Positions 36,595-48,409 of a stretch of DNA of 64,000 nucleotides are shown here, piece after piece. Position 1 is the first letter of the stretch; each line of letters begins with the position of its first letter. Both the position numbers and the translations under genes were made by a program. Source of the stretch: Apiospora phragmitis. Its lineage: Eukaryota; Ascomycota; Sordariomycetes; Amphisphaeriales; Apiosporaceae. A model generated the notes under the pieces. The model saw only the letters and a program-made list of their open reading frames with translations, was not told where the DNA came from and did no database searches. The stretch lies in the NCBI GenBank assembly GCA_038363925.1, contig JAQQWL010000011.1:6076001-6140000 (forward strand), written 5' to 3'.

Positions 36595-37727
36595 ATGGTG
36601 CGCTCACTTTTCTGGCCCCTCGCGGTCTTCTCTCTCGCTTCGCCCTTCGTCCGCGCGGCCCCCACGGAGCTCACCAACGTCACCGTGTTCACGCCCCCGT
36701 CCGACTACACCGACCCGCGCGTCCTGTACGCCCGGGCCGTGCAGCTGCCGAACAACGACCTACTCGCGACGTGGGAGAACTACAGCCCGGAGCCACCGCC
36801 AGTATACTTCCCCATCTACCGCTCGACCGACAGCGGCGCGACCTGGGCCGAGGTCGCGCGGGTCCAGGACGTGGCGCTCGGCGTCGGCCTGCGCTACCAG
36901 CCGCAGCTCTACGTGCTGCCCGAAGCCGTCGGCGCCTTCGCGGCGGGCACGCTGCTGCTCGCGGGCTCCGCCATCCCACCGACCTCTCGAGCACCATGCT
37001 GGAGCTGTACGCGTCGGCGGACGCGGGGCTCACCTGGGAGTTCGTGAGCCACGTCGCGGGCGGCGGGCGCGCCGTGCCCGACAACGGCCTCACGCCCGTC
37101 TGGGAGCCGTTCCTGCTGGCGCGCGAGGGCCGCTTGATCTACTACTACTCGGACCAGCGCGAGAACGCGACGTACGGGCAGAAGCTAGTGCACCAGACCA
37201 GCGCCGACCTCCGCGTCTGGGACACGGCCCTGGTCGACGACGTGGCCTACCCGACCTACACGGACCGCCCGGGCATGCCGACGGTGGCGCGGCTGCCCAA
37301 CGGCCAGTACATCTACGTCTACGAGTACGGCGGCGGGCCCAACCCCGCGACGACGGACGGGTCGTACTCGTTCCCCATGTTCTACCGGCTGTCGGCCGAC
37401 CCCGAGGCCTTCATGCAGGCGGAGCACCACCCTCTGGTCACCACGGGCGGCGATGTGCCCACGGGGTCCCCGTACGTGGTCTGGTCCCCCGCCGGCGGCG
37501 AAGATGGGACGATCATCGTTTCGTCGGGCTGCTGCTCCGAGGTCTACATGAACCGGGCGCTGGGCGCAGAAGACGCTTGGGAGAAGGTGGCCACGCCGGC
37601 CGGCAGCTCGTACACGCGGTCACTAATGGTGTTCCAAGAGGACCCGAGCTATGTCTTGATTGCTGGGGCTGGGAAGCTGCCACCGAGCACGACCAACACC
37701 GTTCAAATCAGCGTTATCAAGGTTTAA
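36595..37727 (+). CDS. Secreted GH93-like exo-arabinanase / BNR propeller, one-base frame break
   Basis: A signal peptide (FWPLAVFSLASPFVRAAP) is followed by a six-bladed propeller of the sialidase superfamily with Asp-box-like STDSGATW and SADAGLTW. The motifs LLATWENYSPEPP, LRYQPQLYVLPE, LTPVWEPFL, YYYSDQRENATYGQKLVHQT, YTDRPGMPTVARLPNG, SPYVVWSPAGG and TRSLMVFQEDP suit GH93, enzymes that release arabinobiose from arabinan. At 36975-36977 the run CCC should be CCCC: with one more C the frame passes smoothly from LLLAGSAIP to TDLSSTMLELYA. The rest is clean to TAA 37725-37727. With a one-base change in an otherwise perfect gene, a sequence error is as likely as a real mutation. Expected role: extracellular pectin side-chain breakdown. 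Confidence 0.78.
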
Positions 37728-37905
37728 AGGGGTTCCTTGAAGTCCATAGATACTTTAAAGATGCAAACAACTGTCCATATAAGATACCAAATAGGGTCTA
37801 CCTTCTAATGCAGTAAAGCCAAAAACGCCTTCGTGGTGGTGCTGTTACCACCGCCATATTCCCCGAACTCCTTGCAATGTTTGTCAGCCGGGTTGCGGCC
37901 ATAAT

Positions 37906-38973
37906 TCACGAGATCCACGTTCTATTGTTGACTGCGTTCTTCTCCAAGTATGCGTACACTTCACTGTAATCTTTGCAAACGTGTTTCTAAAGAGCTTTGG
38001 TTAGTATTTGTCGATCAAGCATGCCGGGAAGTACTTACAGCGTCCCAGCCGTCGCTGCCATCGAACCCTTCGGGGAATGTCGTCTGTTCTCCTTCCAGTG
38101 CTACATCACCGGAGCACATGATGCTTTGTCGTAAGTAGTCGAAGCAGTGGTTCATGTGCCACGTCTCCATCAGGATTTGGGTGTTGTTCGAGGTTATGGC
38201 AGCATATGTCTCTGCGATAGCATACTGCCGCCTAGTTAGCTTTCATCCATCGCCATCAAAGTGCTAACATCATACTCACAAGACAGTGCAACTGGTGTGT
38301 GATTGACGTCGTGACGACAAAATTCTCACCATAGCCGACCAGTGGCTTGGGTAAATCATCGTATTTCTCCGAGTTGTTGATTTTGAGATAGCCCAGTCCC
38401 GCTGCGAGTTGAGTTGATTAGCACTGGGAACATTGACGACAGAGACGGTGAATACTTACGAGGTACCAGGTCAAGCCACTTCTGTTTGACCTCATTGGTG
38501 AAGAACTCAGACGTGTTGTCGGGCAAGTAAAGGGGATCAGGACTGAATGACTTGATCTGTTGGGTGACTGTTGCGTGTGCTGTAGTCAGTCTCCATTCCG
38601 GTCATAGTTATATGCGTCCGGACTTGGTCCGAGGACGTGCGAGAGCGGCATCAACTCCATACTTACATCGCGGTGCGAATCCTGTCAAGTCCCCTGCTCC
38701 TTCATACCGATGTTCCGGGGCCTGGCCGCTGCCGGCTCCGGCGCCGCCCCGGTGGTGTCGCTCCACCAGCAGGCCAATGACGGCCAGTACCAGCACTATG
38801 TCGATCAACCAACGGTATGGTTGCAGTTGCAGCGCCGCCAGGACTCTTTCGTGTCGAGGCCGAGGCTGCTGGAAATAGTCCTTCTCGAAGACATCCAAGT
38901 CGGACAAGACATCGTCGTTGTCGTCTGCACGCAGACTATCGTACTGCTTGGATCCTCTCTGATCTTTGGCCAT
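37906..38973 (-). CDS. UstYa-family (DUF3328) oxidase-like protein
   Basis: Five exons on the minus strand: 38973-38667, 38567-38460, 38401-38280, 38224-38039 and 37986-37906 (267 aa, frame closes; GT-AG introns, with a branch ATACTAACC before the last exon). A cytosolic acidic tail is followed by one TM helix (residues about 53-71, RWLIDIVLVLAVIGLLVE). The two HxxHC motifs that define UstYa proteins are both present: HQLHC at 174-178 and HMNHC at 202-206. They are followed by FDYLRQSIMC and the closing GWDA and HVCKDY elements. UstYa proteins act in fungal ribosomal-peptide pathways (ustiloxin, cyclochlorotine and related), installing oxidative cross-links. I found no Kex2-repeat precursor peptide or tyrosinase nearby, so the product cannot be named. 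Confidence 0.92.
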
Positions 38974-40042
38974 GTTGGTTCCGCTTGCCAATCAAAGTAA
39001 GATTGAATAATCACAGTAATTAGCAGGCTTTTGCTACAAAGACATTCAAGTCGAGATAATTGAAGGCCCTTGTAGGGGGATTTAGAGTGATGTCGGTGGA
39101 GCCGCCGATCCTTGTTGTAACGCTGAAGCGTTCCTGCGACGTTTCGAGTCAGGGGTAGCATGGTGAAACTCCAAAACACGAGACGCTTGGCAAAGCAGCA
39201 CCATCAGCGCTTGAGGAAAAGAAATATAACAGGACGGCATGGCCTTCTTCGCGGGTCTAACCTCGCCCGATGTCAACACCATATGGGACGAGCTTTAGCT
39301 AAGCAGATGGCTTGAATCTGGCCACAACCTGCGTTTCTGCTCCGCGTGCCAGCCATGGGGTCAACGCTGGTGACAAATCTTTGTTTTCCCAAGCATTCTC
39401 TGGGGCACTGATCAAAACTTCATCGTCAAATGCTCTTGGCGAGTGGTTCGGCTGTGAGCTGATATCTTTGTCCTCTGTTAATCTACCAGGACCACCACCG
39501 TTATGCAAGTCCCCTTGACGGGTCTTTCTGGTGATCGCAGTTGCAAACGACTCAATCTGAAGGAAGTATCTGTTTCGAAAATGAGCTGGGCTGAAGAGAA
39601 TCTAAAGTGAACCCCTGTTGGCTATTACAAATTCTGCCAATCTTGATATTTGTTTACAAGCTGAGATATGTTATTTGTGTTAAATGCTTGGTCCGGTCTT
39701 GGTTCCTTGCAGCCAACTCAAATAAAATCTCCGGCCTTATTGTATTTCATACATGGCCTTTTAATTTGCCTATCCGCACTATACCATTGTAGAACTCAAT
39801 ATCATATCTCCCAAGACACCCATCGAATATTGCCAAGATGGAAAGGCAAGGAGCCTGAGGATAATCCTTGCATGATGAATATTGCTCTAAACTACTCATA
39901 TATAGATATACAGTTATAATTACACGTCCTTCCATAGAGTCTAATGGATCGTCCGGAGGCCACAGGTTGGCTAAGCTTCTATATGGCTTTTTATCCAAAG
40001 CACAGCGGCGAAGCTGAGCTATGTGTATAGAAAATGTAGTGG
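38974..40042. other. Intergenic region between UstYa gene and transposon block
   Basis: No gene recognised. Base composition stays normal right up to the transposon edge at 40045. Confidence 0.45.
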
Positions 40043-40151
40043 TAACGGTGGAGACCCGCCTTTGGGCACTCCCCTGTTTCGGGCCCCTTATTAACTAGTT
40101 TACTTAAATTAACTCTTTTAATTTAATATTTCCCTTTTAGCTCGTCTTTAT

Positions 40152-40178
40152 TATTATTATTATTATTATTATTATAAC
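40152..40178 (+). repeat. (TTA)n microsatellite
   Basis: Nine consecutive TTA-type units inside the left part of the AT-rich block. Confidence 0.7.
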
Positions 40179-41089
40179 TTTTTATTAATCTTTTTTAAAA
40201 GCTCGGCTTATTTTTTTTATAAAAGGTTAAAATGTTAATAATAATTTTATATATAATAAAAAAGGCTTTTTTTATTAACTTTTTTATAAAAATTCGGTTT
40301 ATTATTTATATATTTTTAATAATTATTACTTATATAAATATTATAAATATATATTATATTTTATATTTATTTAATTTAATTATATTATATATTATATAGT
40401 TTTATAATAATTATAATATTATAATAAAAACTATATATATATTAAACTTTAATAATATTAAAAAGATTTTTATTATAACGAATCGAAGCTTTATCGTTTT
40501 TAAAAACGAGTATTAACGTTATTTTAACCGCTTTTAAAGTGTTTTAAAGTTATTTTTTAAGAGATATATTTTAATTAGTTTTTTTAAAGCCGGCCGCGCT
40601 TTCGTTTCTCGAGTACCTTTCGAGGCACCTCGATCGTCGAAGTAATTACTCTCGTTAAAAGGTTTATTAATTTACGACCCTTTTCTTTATAAATAAAGTA
40701 ATTAAAATCGCTATTTTTTCTTTTTTTATAACGTTAAAATCGTTTTTTTAACTTTATTTCTAAGTTTATATTATATATATAATAGTAGAGATTTTATTAA
40801 TTTATTAAGGTTTAATAATTCTATAATATATTTTAAAACTTTTATATATTATAATTATAAGTATTATTATTATATAATAATTATAAATAAGTTATATTTT
40901 AAATTAATAGCTTTTATTTAAAAGTTATATATAAAGAATTAATTTATTTAACTTTTATTCTTTTAAACTTAACTTAATAAGCCTCGTTTATAAAAGTTAA
41001 ATATAATGCGTTTAAAATATAACGCTTATTATAATTTAAACTTATAAACTTTTATAAATAAGCGTTTTATTTAAACTATTATTAAAGTA

Positions 41090-41589
41090 ATACTATTATA
41101 ATATATATAGACTAACCACTACGCTACAAAGCAAAAGCTTCGGAAATGACTCTTCGAGTCATTTCTGTCCAATTCTACGCCTTAAGTGCTACCCCGCGAG
41201 GGACCAACCCGCCAATCGTAATACTATGCCCTTTCTCCAAAGGCATGCCCTTATACCTAGGGCGATAAACCCCTAGTACTACATAATTTATTTAAGCTTA
41301 ATATAGAGAAACTCTAAGGCTTTTATACGGGTAACCAGTCCGTATAAGGCCTTACTTGCTTACTAGCGATCTTGCCTAGGTAGCTAGAGAGACTCCTATT
41401 TAATAAGTATAGGAATCGAACCTACGTCTCCTATTTAGTAAAGGCGAAGAGTTATTATATTATAATATATATAAATTAATTACTACGCTATAAAGTAAAA
41501 GCTTTAGAAATAACTCTTCGGGTTATTTTTATCTAATTCTACGCCTTAAATGCTACCCCGCGAGGAATTAACCCGCCGATCGTAATAAA
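41090..41589 (-). repeat. Two direct repeats with tRNA-like promoter boxes (SINE- or TRIM-like)
   Basis: Copy 1 (about 41090-41222) and copy 2 (about 41455-41589) are direct repeats of about 133 bp flanking a 230-bp centre. Across the roughly 115 best-aligned positions, all differences I see are transitions, nearly all C to T or G to A in copy 2. Copy 1 holds a perfect 9-bp hairpin (AAATGACTC/GAGTCATTT), now imperfect in copy 2. Read on the minus strand there is an A-box-like TAGCGTAGTGGTTAG in copy 1, decayed in copy 2. A B-box-like GGTTCGATTCC lies at 41411-41421. The layout could be a tRNA-derived SINE in tandem or a miniature LTR element. It is not a functional tRNA. Confidence 0.6.
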
Positions 41590-42940
41590 TACTTTATTAA
41601 TTAATTTAATTATATAATAAATAATTAAAATAAATTTAAAATCTTTATTTAAATTATTATTACTTAAAACGTATTTTAAAAAGATTTAATATTTTCTTTA
41701 AAGACTAGGTTTTAATAAAGGTTATAAAAAAATATAAATATTTATTTAATACTTTTAAATTAAAGAAACGTTTTTATTTTAATTATATTAAACTCCTTTT
41801 TTTATTACTTTTAAAATATTTAACTTTTTATAAAAATACTTATATTCGTAGGTTATTATTAATTCGTTATAATATTTACTTAATATAATTATAAGCTTAA
41901 AATTAAGCTTATAACTTAAGTTGTTTATGATTAAATTAAACTACCTTTTTTTAATAAATAAAGGCTTAATCTTTTTAATATTTATTTAAAACATCTCGTT
42001 ATTATACTTTATACGCGCGATAATATCTTTTAATAAAGCTTTTTACCCTTTAATTTTATTATAAGTTAAATAAAGTAATTTAATAATGTTTTCCGCTTTT
42101 AAATTAATTTTAATAATTTATTAAATCGTTTAACGAAATAGTTTAATATTATAAAATATATTATTAAGTATAGCGTTTATAAACGTTTTTTTTAATGTTT
42201 TATACTTTTATAAAAACTTTTTTATTTTTATAAAAGCTATTTTAAAAGGTATTATAAAATAATATACCTTAAAATTTAATAATTATTAATATTAATTTAT
42301 TTTTTATATAATAAATTTTAAGTTTTTAAAAGTAAAAAAAAATCTTTTCTTTAAACGATAAGCTTTTATAAAACTAATTTTTTTATTAATTAAGTTTATT
42401 TTTTATAAATTTTAACCGAATAAATAAGACCGTTTTTTAAAGAATATATTAAAAATAATAAAACGAATAAATAATTTTTTATTTAAATATTCAATAATAA
42501 TTTAATTTAAAGAAATAAATTTATTTATTATTACGTGTTTAACTTTAATTAATTTATATATTATTTAAAAAAATTAAAAGTATTAAAAATAAAGCGGTTT
42601 TTAATATTAATAATATTAATATTTAAATTTATTATAACGTTTAATAAAAAAGAATAAAATATAATATAAATTTTTTTTTTTAAAACTTAAGATAAAGTGC
42701 CGTATATTATACTCGCCTTTTTTTATTAATTAATAATATTTTCGAATAGTTTTTAAGTCTCGTTATTTTATAATTAAAATTAAAACTAATTTAAATAAAT
42801 AACTTTTAAGCTTATTTTATTATTTAACCGTTATAAAATTACTCTTATAATTTAATAACGTATTTTAAAATATATTAAATAATATATAATTAATATTTAT
42901 TAAGCGCTTTATTAAAATAATAACTTAATTAAATATATTA

Positions 42941-44784
42941 ACGTACTTTACGGTTTAATTTCCTACTTTTTTATATTTTCGCATAACGCTTTACTTTTAC
43001 CGCGTTTTTTTATTATATTATTACAGTTAGCTTTTAAAAAGAAAGTAACGTTATTTTAACGTTATAAGCGTTTTAAAACGACTTAAAATTAAGTATACGA
43101 CGTGCGGCTAAAATATATAATATTTTACGAAAACCCTTTTTTAATCGTCGACGCGGTATAACTTTAAAATTTAATGTTTAATTATTAACGTAAAAGCTTA
43201 TTATTTTTAAAGAGGAAGTAATTATAAAATATATAAATAATTTAAGTTCGCGATCGTTTTTTTTCTTATATAAGTAACGTTGAAGATATAGCGAATTAAT
43301 TATTTAATTAACGCGACGCGAGACGCGTCGGCGTTAATTAAGCTTCGAGCTTTATACGATAATAACTAGACTTTCGAACGCGTTTTAATTAAAAAATTAA
43401 TTATAAAAAGGTTTTTTATAAAGATTTTAATACGTATCACGTATAGTTTATTTTTATATAAAATATAATTTATAAATACGAGATTTAAAAAGAGGATATT
43501 TATAACTTTAATAAGACCGGCTTTTTTATAGGCTAAATCTCGTTCGAAATAGTTATTACCACCTTTAATCGATATAAAAAGCTTAAAGTAATATAATAAA
43601 AGAACCGGGAATAAGTTATAATTATTAAAGGCGTCGGATTATACGGTTACGCTATCCCTCCGTATATTATCTTTATTAAAAAACGCACCTTTTTTTTTTA
43701 TTACGAAAACAGCTTATTATTAAAGGACTAAGTAATCGTAGTTATTAAAAATAACTAAACTATAAATAAAAAAAGCGAGGACTAAATTCGATATTTTAAT
43801 TAATATATTAAGTCTTATATAAAGGGTTATTATCGCCTTTTAGTCTTAGACGGCTACGAAAGCCACTATTCGATAGCTTTTAAGCTTTATTATAAAAAGA
43901 ACTCGATTATTATACTTTATATATTTACTTATTTATTATATAAGCTTTAAATTTTTAATTTTAACTGTTTTCGTATATTAAAAAGGTTATATAAGAAAGA
44001 AATCAAGGGTTTTATACGGGCGTATATTACTTATATTTTAAAGGAAGACTTTTTACCGGCGTTTTTAAAAGCGTTCTAGGCGATTTTTACCGTTTTAAAT
44101 ATATAAGGAGGTTTTCGAGAGACAAGACTCGTTTCGTACAACCCGGAATATATTATTTCATAGTTAGATATAAAGCTACGTATTTTAATACCTCCGGGGA
44201 CGTTTTCCGGCCTATTTATTTTTTTAAAATTTAAGATTTTAAATAACTCGATTAGGCTTAATCTTAAACCGAATATATTCGAAACTATATCGTATAATAT
44301 TAAAATAACTTTTCGACGTTTATTTTAATTAAGCTTAATTAAATTACGAAAAGTATAACGTAAATTATATACCGGCTCGTTTTTTTAAAAGGTGAGGTAA
44401 GCGTATTACGAAAGGTAAATAAAATACTTAGCCGACGCCGCCGTACGAAAAAGAAACGGTTATAAGATAAAGGATTATTTCGTATATAAACTAAAAAAGA
44501 CCTACAGTTTTGAAAGGACGTTAATAAACAGTTATAGAATAAATCGTGCCGGAATAATAGTCGTACGAGAAGGCTTAAAACGCGCCCGCGACGCTATAAA
44601 ATTTACGAGGAGCCCGGGCATAATGCGCGTATATATTAGAATAACGTAGAAGTATTTAATAAAAACGATTCTAAATAGTTTTATTTAATTTTAAACGTTA
44701 TAATAAAATTAATTATATATTATTATACGACGTTTAAAAAAGTGAGAAATTAGACCGTGTAGGAAATTAAACCGTGGGGTACGT
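42941..44784 (+). mobile_element. Nested 1,844-bp Fot1/pogo-like transposon, RIP-degraded
   Basis: Left arm ACGTACTTTACGGTTTAA at 42941 and right arm, read inward from 44784, ACGTACCCCACGGTTTAA. Over 26 bp the arms differ only at three positions, all T on the left against C on the right. Both ends border TA (42939-42940, 44785-44786). The length matches Fot1-type elements of filamentous fungi. The inside carries a degraded plus-strand transposase, described separately. It sits inside the larger inverted-repeat block, so it inserted there later or the block is a composite. Confidence 0.88.
43080..44660 (+). pseudogene. Pogo/Fot1 DDE transposase remnant with C-terminal zinc knuckle
   Basis: Although riddled with stops, the plus strand still reads in order: KEDIYNFNKTGFFIG (43,490; first catalytic Asp of the family's NFDETGF now Asn), a GYAIPPYIIF strand (about 43,650), YRLLVLDGYESHYSI (about 43,830; second catalytic Asp in the LDGHxSH motif), and then a YNPEYIIS and LDIKLRILIPP stretch (about 44,140) as in the C-terminal region of Fot1-type transposases. 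Near 44,580-44,625 RPRRYKIYEEPGHNARIY matches a CCHC zinc knuckle in which the Cys codons have become Tyr. These changes are the TGC/TGT to TAC/TAT and GAC to AAC transitions expected from RIP. Confidence 0.85.
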
Positions 44785-46751
44785 TATTTAGTTTAAAATA
44801 ATCTTTTAATATATAATTAATCTTATTATATTTTTAATAACGTATATTTTTATACTTATTATAGTTTTTTAACTTATTACTGCCGTGTTTTTATCCTTTA
44901 CTTTTATCGCGTTTATATTATTTACCGCTTTATTAAAAAGTAGCTTTATTATTATAAGTATTAATATTATAAGAGAACTTTAATCTTTTAATTTTAAACC
45001 GGTAATAACTAATAAAGTCGGTTTTTAATTACTTATAGAAATTATTATAAACTTATTTATAATTATAATAATATTATAAAAAGTTTTTTTATTCTTTTAT
45101 TATTATTAAAGAATCGAAAACTAATTTTATATACTTTTAACGTTTCGTTATTTAAAAAATTATTATATTAATATATAAATAATAAAGTTACTTTTTTATA
45201 TATAAATTTAATTTAATTTTTTTTTAAAAAAGGTTAAATAATAAATCTTTTGATTATTAGATATTTTTAAAATAACTTAATTAAAATTAATTCGCTTTTA
45301 TAATAAAAGGTTATTTTCCTCGTATAACTTTTATAATAATTAATAAGTTCTAATATTAATCGTTTATTATTATCTTTATTTAAAGTTTTATTAATATTTT
45401 TATAAGTAAAAGTAATTAAGTAATACTTTATATACTTAATAAACTTACTAAACCTTTTTTAAATATAAGTTAATTTAAAACAGTTTATAAGCTTTTTTTA
45501 CGCGTTTAATAATATAAAGTTAATTACTTTTTTAAATTATAATAAAAATACTCTTTATATTATTAATTAATAAAAAAATATATTAAAAGTTTATTTAATT
45601 AAAGTTAAATTAAAATAAAGTAATAAGTATTATAATTTTATTTAACTGTTTTTAATAATTTTTAAAATATTAATTTAATATATTTAAATTTGTTTTAATT
45701 TTTACTTTATTTACTATTATATATTTAATTATATTTATATATTTTTAATAAGGTTTTTATTAATAAAGTTTTTATAACTTATATTTATAATTATTATTTT
45801 TAACTTTATATTAAAACGTAGTATAAAAACATTAGTAATATTAAAAATAAAGCTCCCTCGCTTTTTTATTAACGTAATAATAAGTCCCTCGTATATTAAA
45901 AAGTTTAATAATATTACTTAATAGTTTAAAAATTATGTAATTTTTATAAAAGCGCTTTAAAACTTTTTTATAAGCTTTTAAAAAATAAAAAGTAATAGTG
46001 TAATTAATTCTTTACTTTTTAAAAACTTTTATTATTTTAAATATAAAGAGATATTATTATATAAGTAATTAATTAACGTAATAAATTTTAAAAAGCGAGG
46101 GTTTAAAGCCGTATGTTTTATATTTATTTACTAAGTTTATTATATATTATATATATAAGTTCTTAATATTTAAACGTATATTAAATTTTTTAAAAAGATA
46201 TACTTATTATATAAAGTATATAAAGCTTTTTAAAACCTTAATATAGCTTTACCTTATATTAAACATTTTATAAAGTATTATTATATTAAATTATTTATTT
46301 ATAAATTCGTTAATTAGTTTAAATTTTTAAATACTTTTTAATATATTAATTTAAAAGGTTATAAAATATAAAAAATATAGAAAAATAAAAATAAAAATTA
46401 TATAATAATAAAAGTATAAATATATAAAAATAATTATTATTAAGCTTTTATAAATTTATTATACTTTTTAATTAAAAGTATTAACCTTTAAATTAACTTT
46501 ATATATTAATTTAAAAATATTATATTTATAAATAATTTATTTAATTATAGTATTATTTATAATATAATTTAAAGCTTTTTAAAGCTTTTATTTTTATTTT
46601 TAAATTACTACTTAATATTAAATAACTAATACTTTATAAAAAAGATTTAAAGGAAAATAATAATAAAATAATAAATAAATTATAAAAGTTTAAAGGGGGT
46701 GAAAATCTAATAGCTAGTTAATAGGGTGTTAAAAGTGGGTCTCCGCCATTA

Positions 46752-48300
46752 TCTCTAGAATTTTAGTATACAAGTATATATTACTGAGGAGGCCATGGGA
46801 TTATACATCATACAATACCATACGCGGGCAAAACAAATAGTATAATGGAAGTGTCTCGCTGACGACGTGAATAGTCGCCAGCATAGAGTTCTTAACTACT
46901 GACAGCAACAAAGCAAACCAAACGGATAAGCTACAAGCTTACAATAAATATGCTATATTTGACTGTAGGTTATTGCCAGACCAAAGCGGAACGGAGGAAG
47001 TTGTCTTCATATATATCGGCGGGAAGGGATAGTTGCCAACGCGCCAGCACTTCCGTTGGGCACTTTATTTGCGGTTCTCGTAGCATGACGACAAGTTGGA
47101 GAAGTGTAACTCACATGTACTATACAAAAGACTAGGTGATGAAGCTTTCTGCCCACCACATATATCGTGGTTCTATCTTCCCCTGAGGTAGGGAATATGC
47201 GGCCTACTGATCCTCGAATTGTCTAGGATCACTCTACGGTTATATAAACATTTTTAATACCGTTAATAAAACTCTAGTGGAAATAGGTAGTTTCCAAGCA
47301 ATCACTGACGCATCAACTGCAAATTCAATCAAAGCCACAGGGGGGACTAAAAGACGGACGATAGTGATCAGTTCCTGGCTGTTCAGGCCTTACATACATA
47401 ACTCACACAGTAATTATTGCCCAAGAACTTGTTAGTTTCAAACGCTCTCAGAGTATCTTTCATGGTCTACACGTCCGCCGTGTTCTAATTCCCATGCCAA
47501 TCCATATCAACGATTGCCCATACCCCCTCATTCACGATCCCTTTGAGCAACCAAAAGCGCCAGCAATGGTATCGCTGTATGAAGATCATTGTAACGGATA
47601 TGAACAAAGAAGAAAAGGTATTCTTTGGCTTGCGTGATTTTGAGGCAGATATCTCCGTCTTCGGAATGTTCTCGTTCATCGGCAGTCAAACGGTAAGCCT
47701 AAGCACAGCGAAATTGATGTGACCGAGAGGCCTGTTCTTTATGACATTGTACTTGTATTCAACTGTGGGCGGCCTCAAGTTGATGAAAGAGAATTCCAAT
47801 ATAACTGTTTCTATAACTCACGATACTCCGAATGACCAACCCCCTATTCTCACTCAAACCACGGGTCCGGATGCTTTGGATCAGTTAAATTCCTGAATGC
47901 TCAAGTTCAGCATTACAAATGAGTGGCCATCTGAAGTCTCCGAAATATTATTGCTCGGAGTAGCGCTCGCTATCTGGAGCCCTTGCTTTCATTGGCACTC
48001 GCCTACAGGAGTAGCCGAGTAGTCGCCCTGGTAGCTCTCGCCTTTGGCAGCCTTACTCTCCCCGGCACCTGCCATCCTTCAGTAAACATATTCCCACTAG
48101 CGCCTGCCTTCTCTTACGCCTCTTACCTACCTGCAGTGTATAATCGCTGAGGTTCCGATTGTCCAGGTTCAGCACCGGACAATCGTCTTCTTTTACATCC
48201 ACGTAAGCTCCCTCCGGTATTGAACGGATAGGGCTAGAACTATCGCCATAATCGACATAATCGAGATAACCGAGTATTGACTCTCTGTGATTCACTGATT
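46752..48300. other. Gene-poor flank right of the transposon block
   Basis: Normal base composition resumes immediately. A plus-strand stretch at about 47,490-47,690 reads like protein (NQKRQQWYRCMKI, EKVFFGLRDFEADISVF) and ends in a GTAAGC donor, but has no start or second exon that I can find; it may be a gene fragment. Confidence 0.35.
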
Positions 48301-48314
48301 CACTTGGCCATGGG

Positions 48315-48322
48315 TATAAATA
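48315..48322 (+). promoter_or_regulatory. TATA box of a candidate small gene
   Basis: TATAAATA is followed by a 90-bp C/A/T-rich leader and an ATG at 48410, a typical fungal promoter layout. Confidence 0.4.
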
Positions 48323-48409
48323 TGATTCGTCTTTCCAAGTGTGTCATCTTGTTTCACCATCACACCTTCTCACAACACCATTTCCTACCAACAATTCTTA
48401 TCACATAAA

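Larger units (their letters stand above)
40045..46749. mobile_element. 6.7-kb RIP-degraded element with terminal inverted repeats
   Basis: The left end reads ACGGTGGAGACCCGC (40045) and the right end read inward gives ATGGCGGAGACCCAC (from 46749). The three differences are all C/T or G/A transitions. Both ends border TA (40043-40044 and 46750-46751). Further in, both arms contain TATTAACTAG. The inside is overwhelmingly A+T with TpA excess, CpA/TpG depletion and surviving CpG, as RIP produces. No open frame survives outside the nested Fot1-like copy; one minus-strand stretch near 40,590-40,680 reads like an AT-hook region (EVPRKVLEKRKRGR). The class of the outer element is therefore unknown. 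It could be a pogo/Tc1-type carrier or a composite of several insertions. Confidence 0.7.

Noticed and set aside
32077..38973. A complete RiPP (dikaritin) gene cluster formed by the FAD oxidase, MFS, and UstYa genes
   Set aside because: No repeat precursor peptide is present, the MFS resembles vacuolar amino-acid transporters and is broken, and a GH93-like gene lies between them.
41405..41490. A functional tRNA gene
   Set aside because: A-box and B-box-like motifs are too far apart, no acceptor or anticodon stem can be formed, and the region is part of a repeat.
40045..46749. Centromere or mitochondrial insertion as explanation of the AT-rich block
   Set aside because: Terminal inverted repeats with TA borders, the RIP dinucleotide pattern and transposase remnants explain the composition.
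47479..47691. Protein-like plus-strand stretch
   Set aside because: No start codon, no partner exon and no recognised family; noted only as a possible gene fragment.
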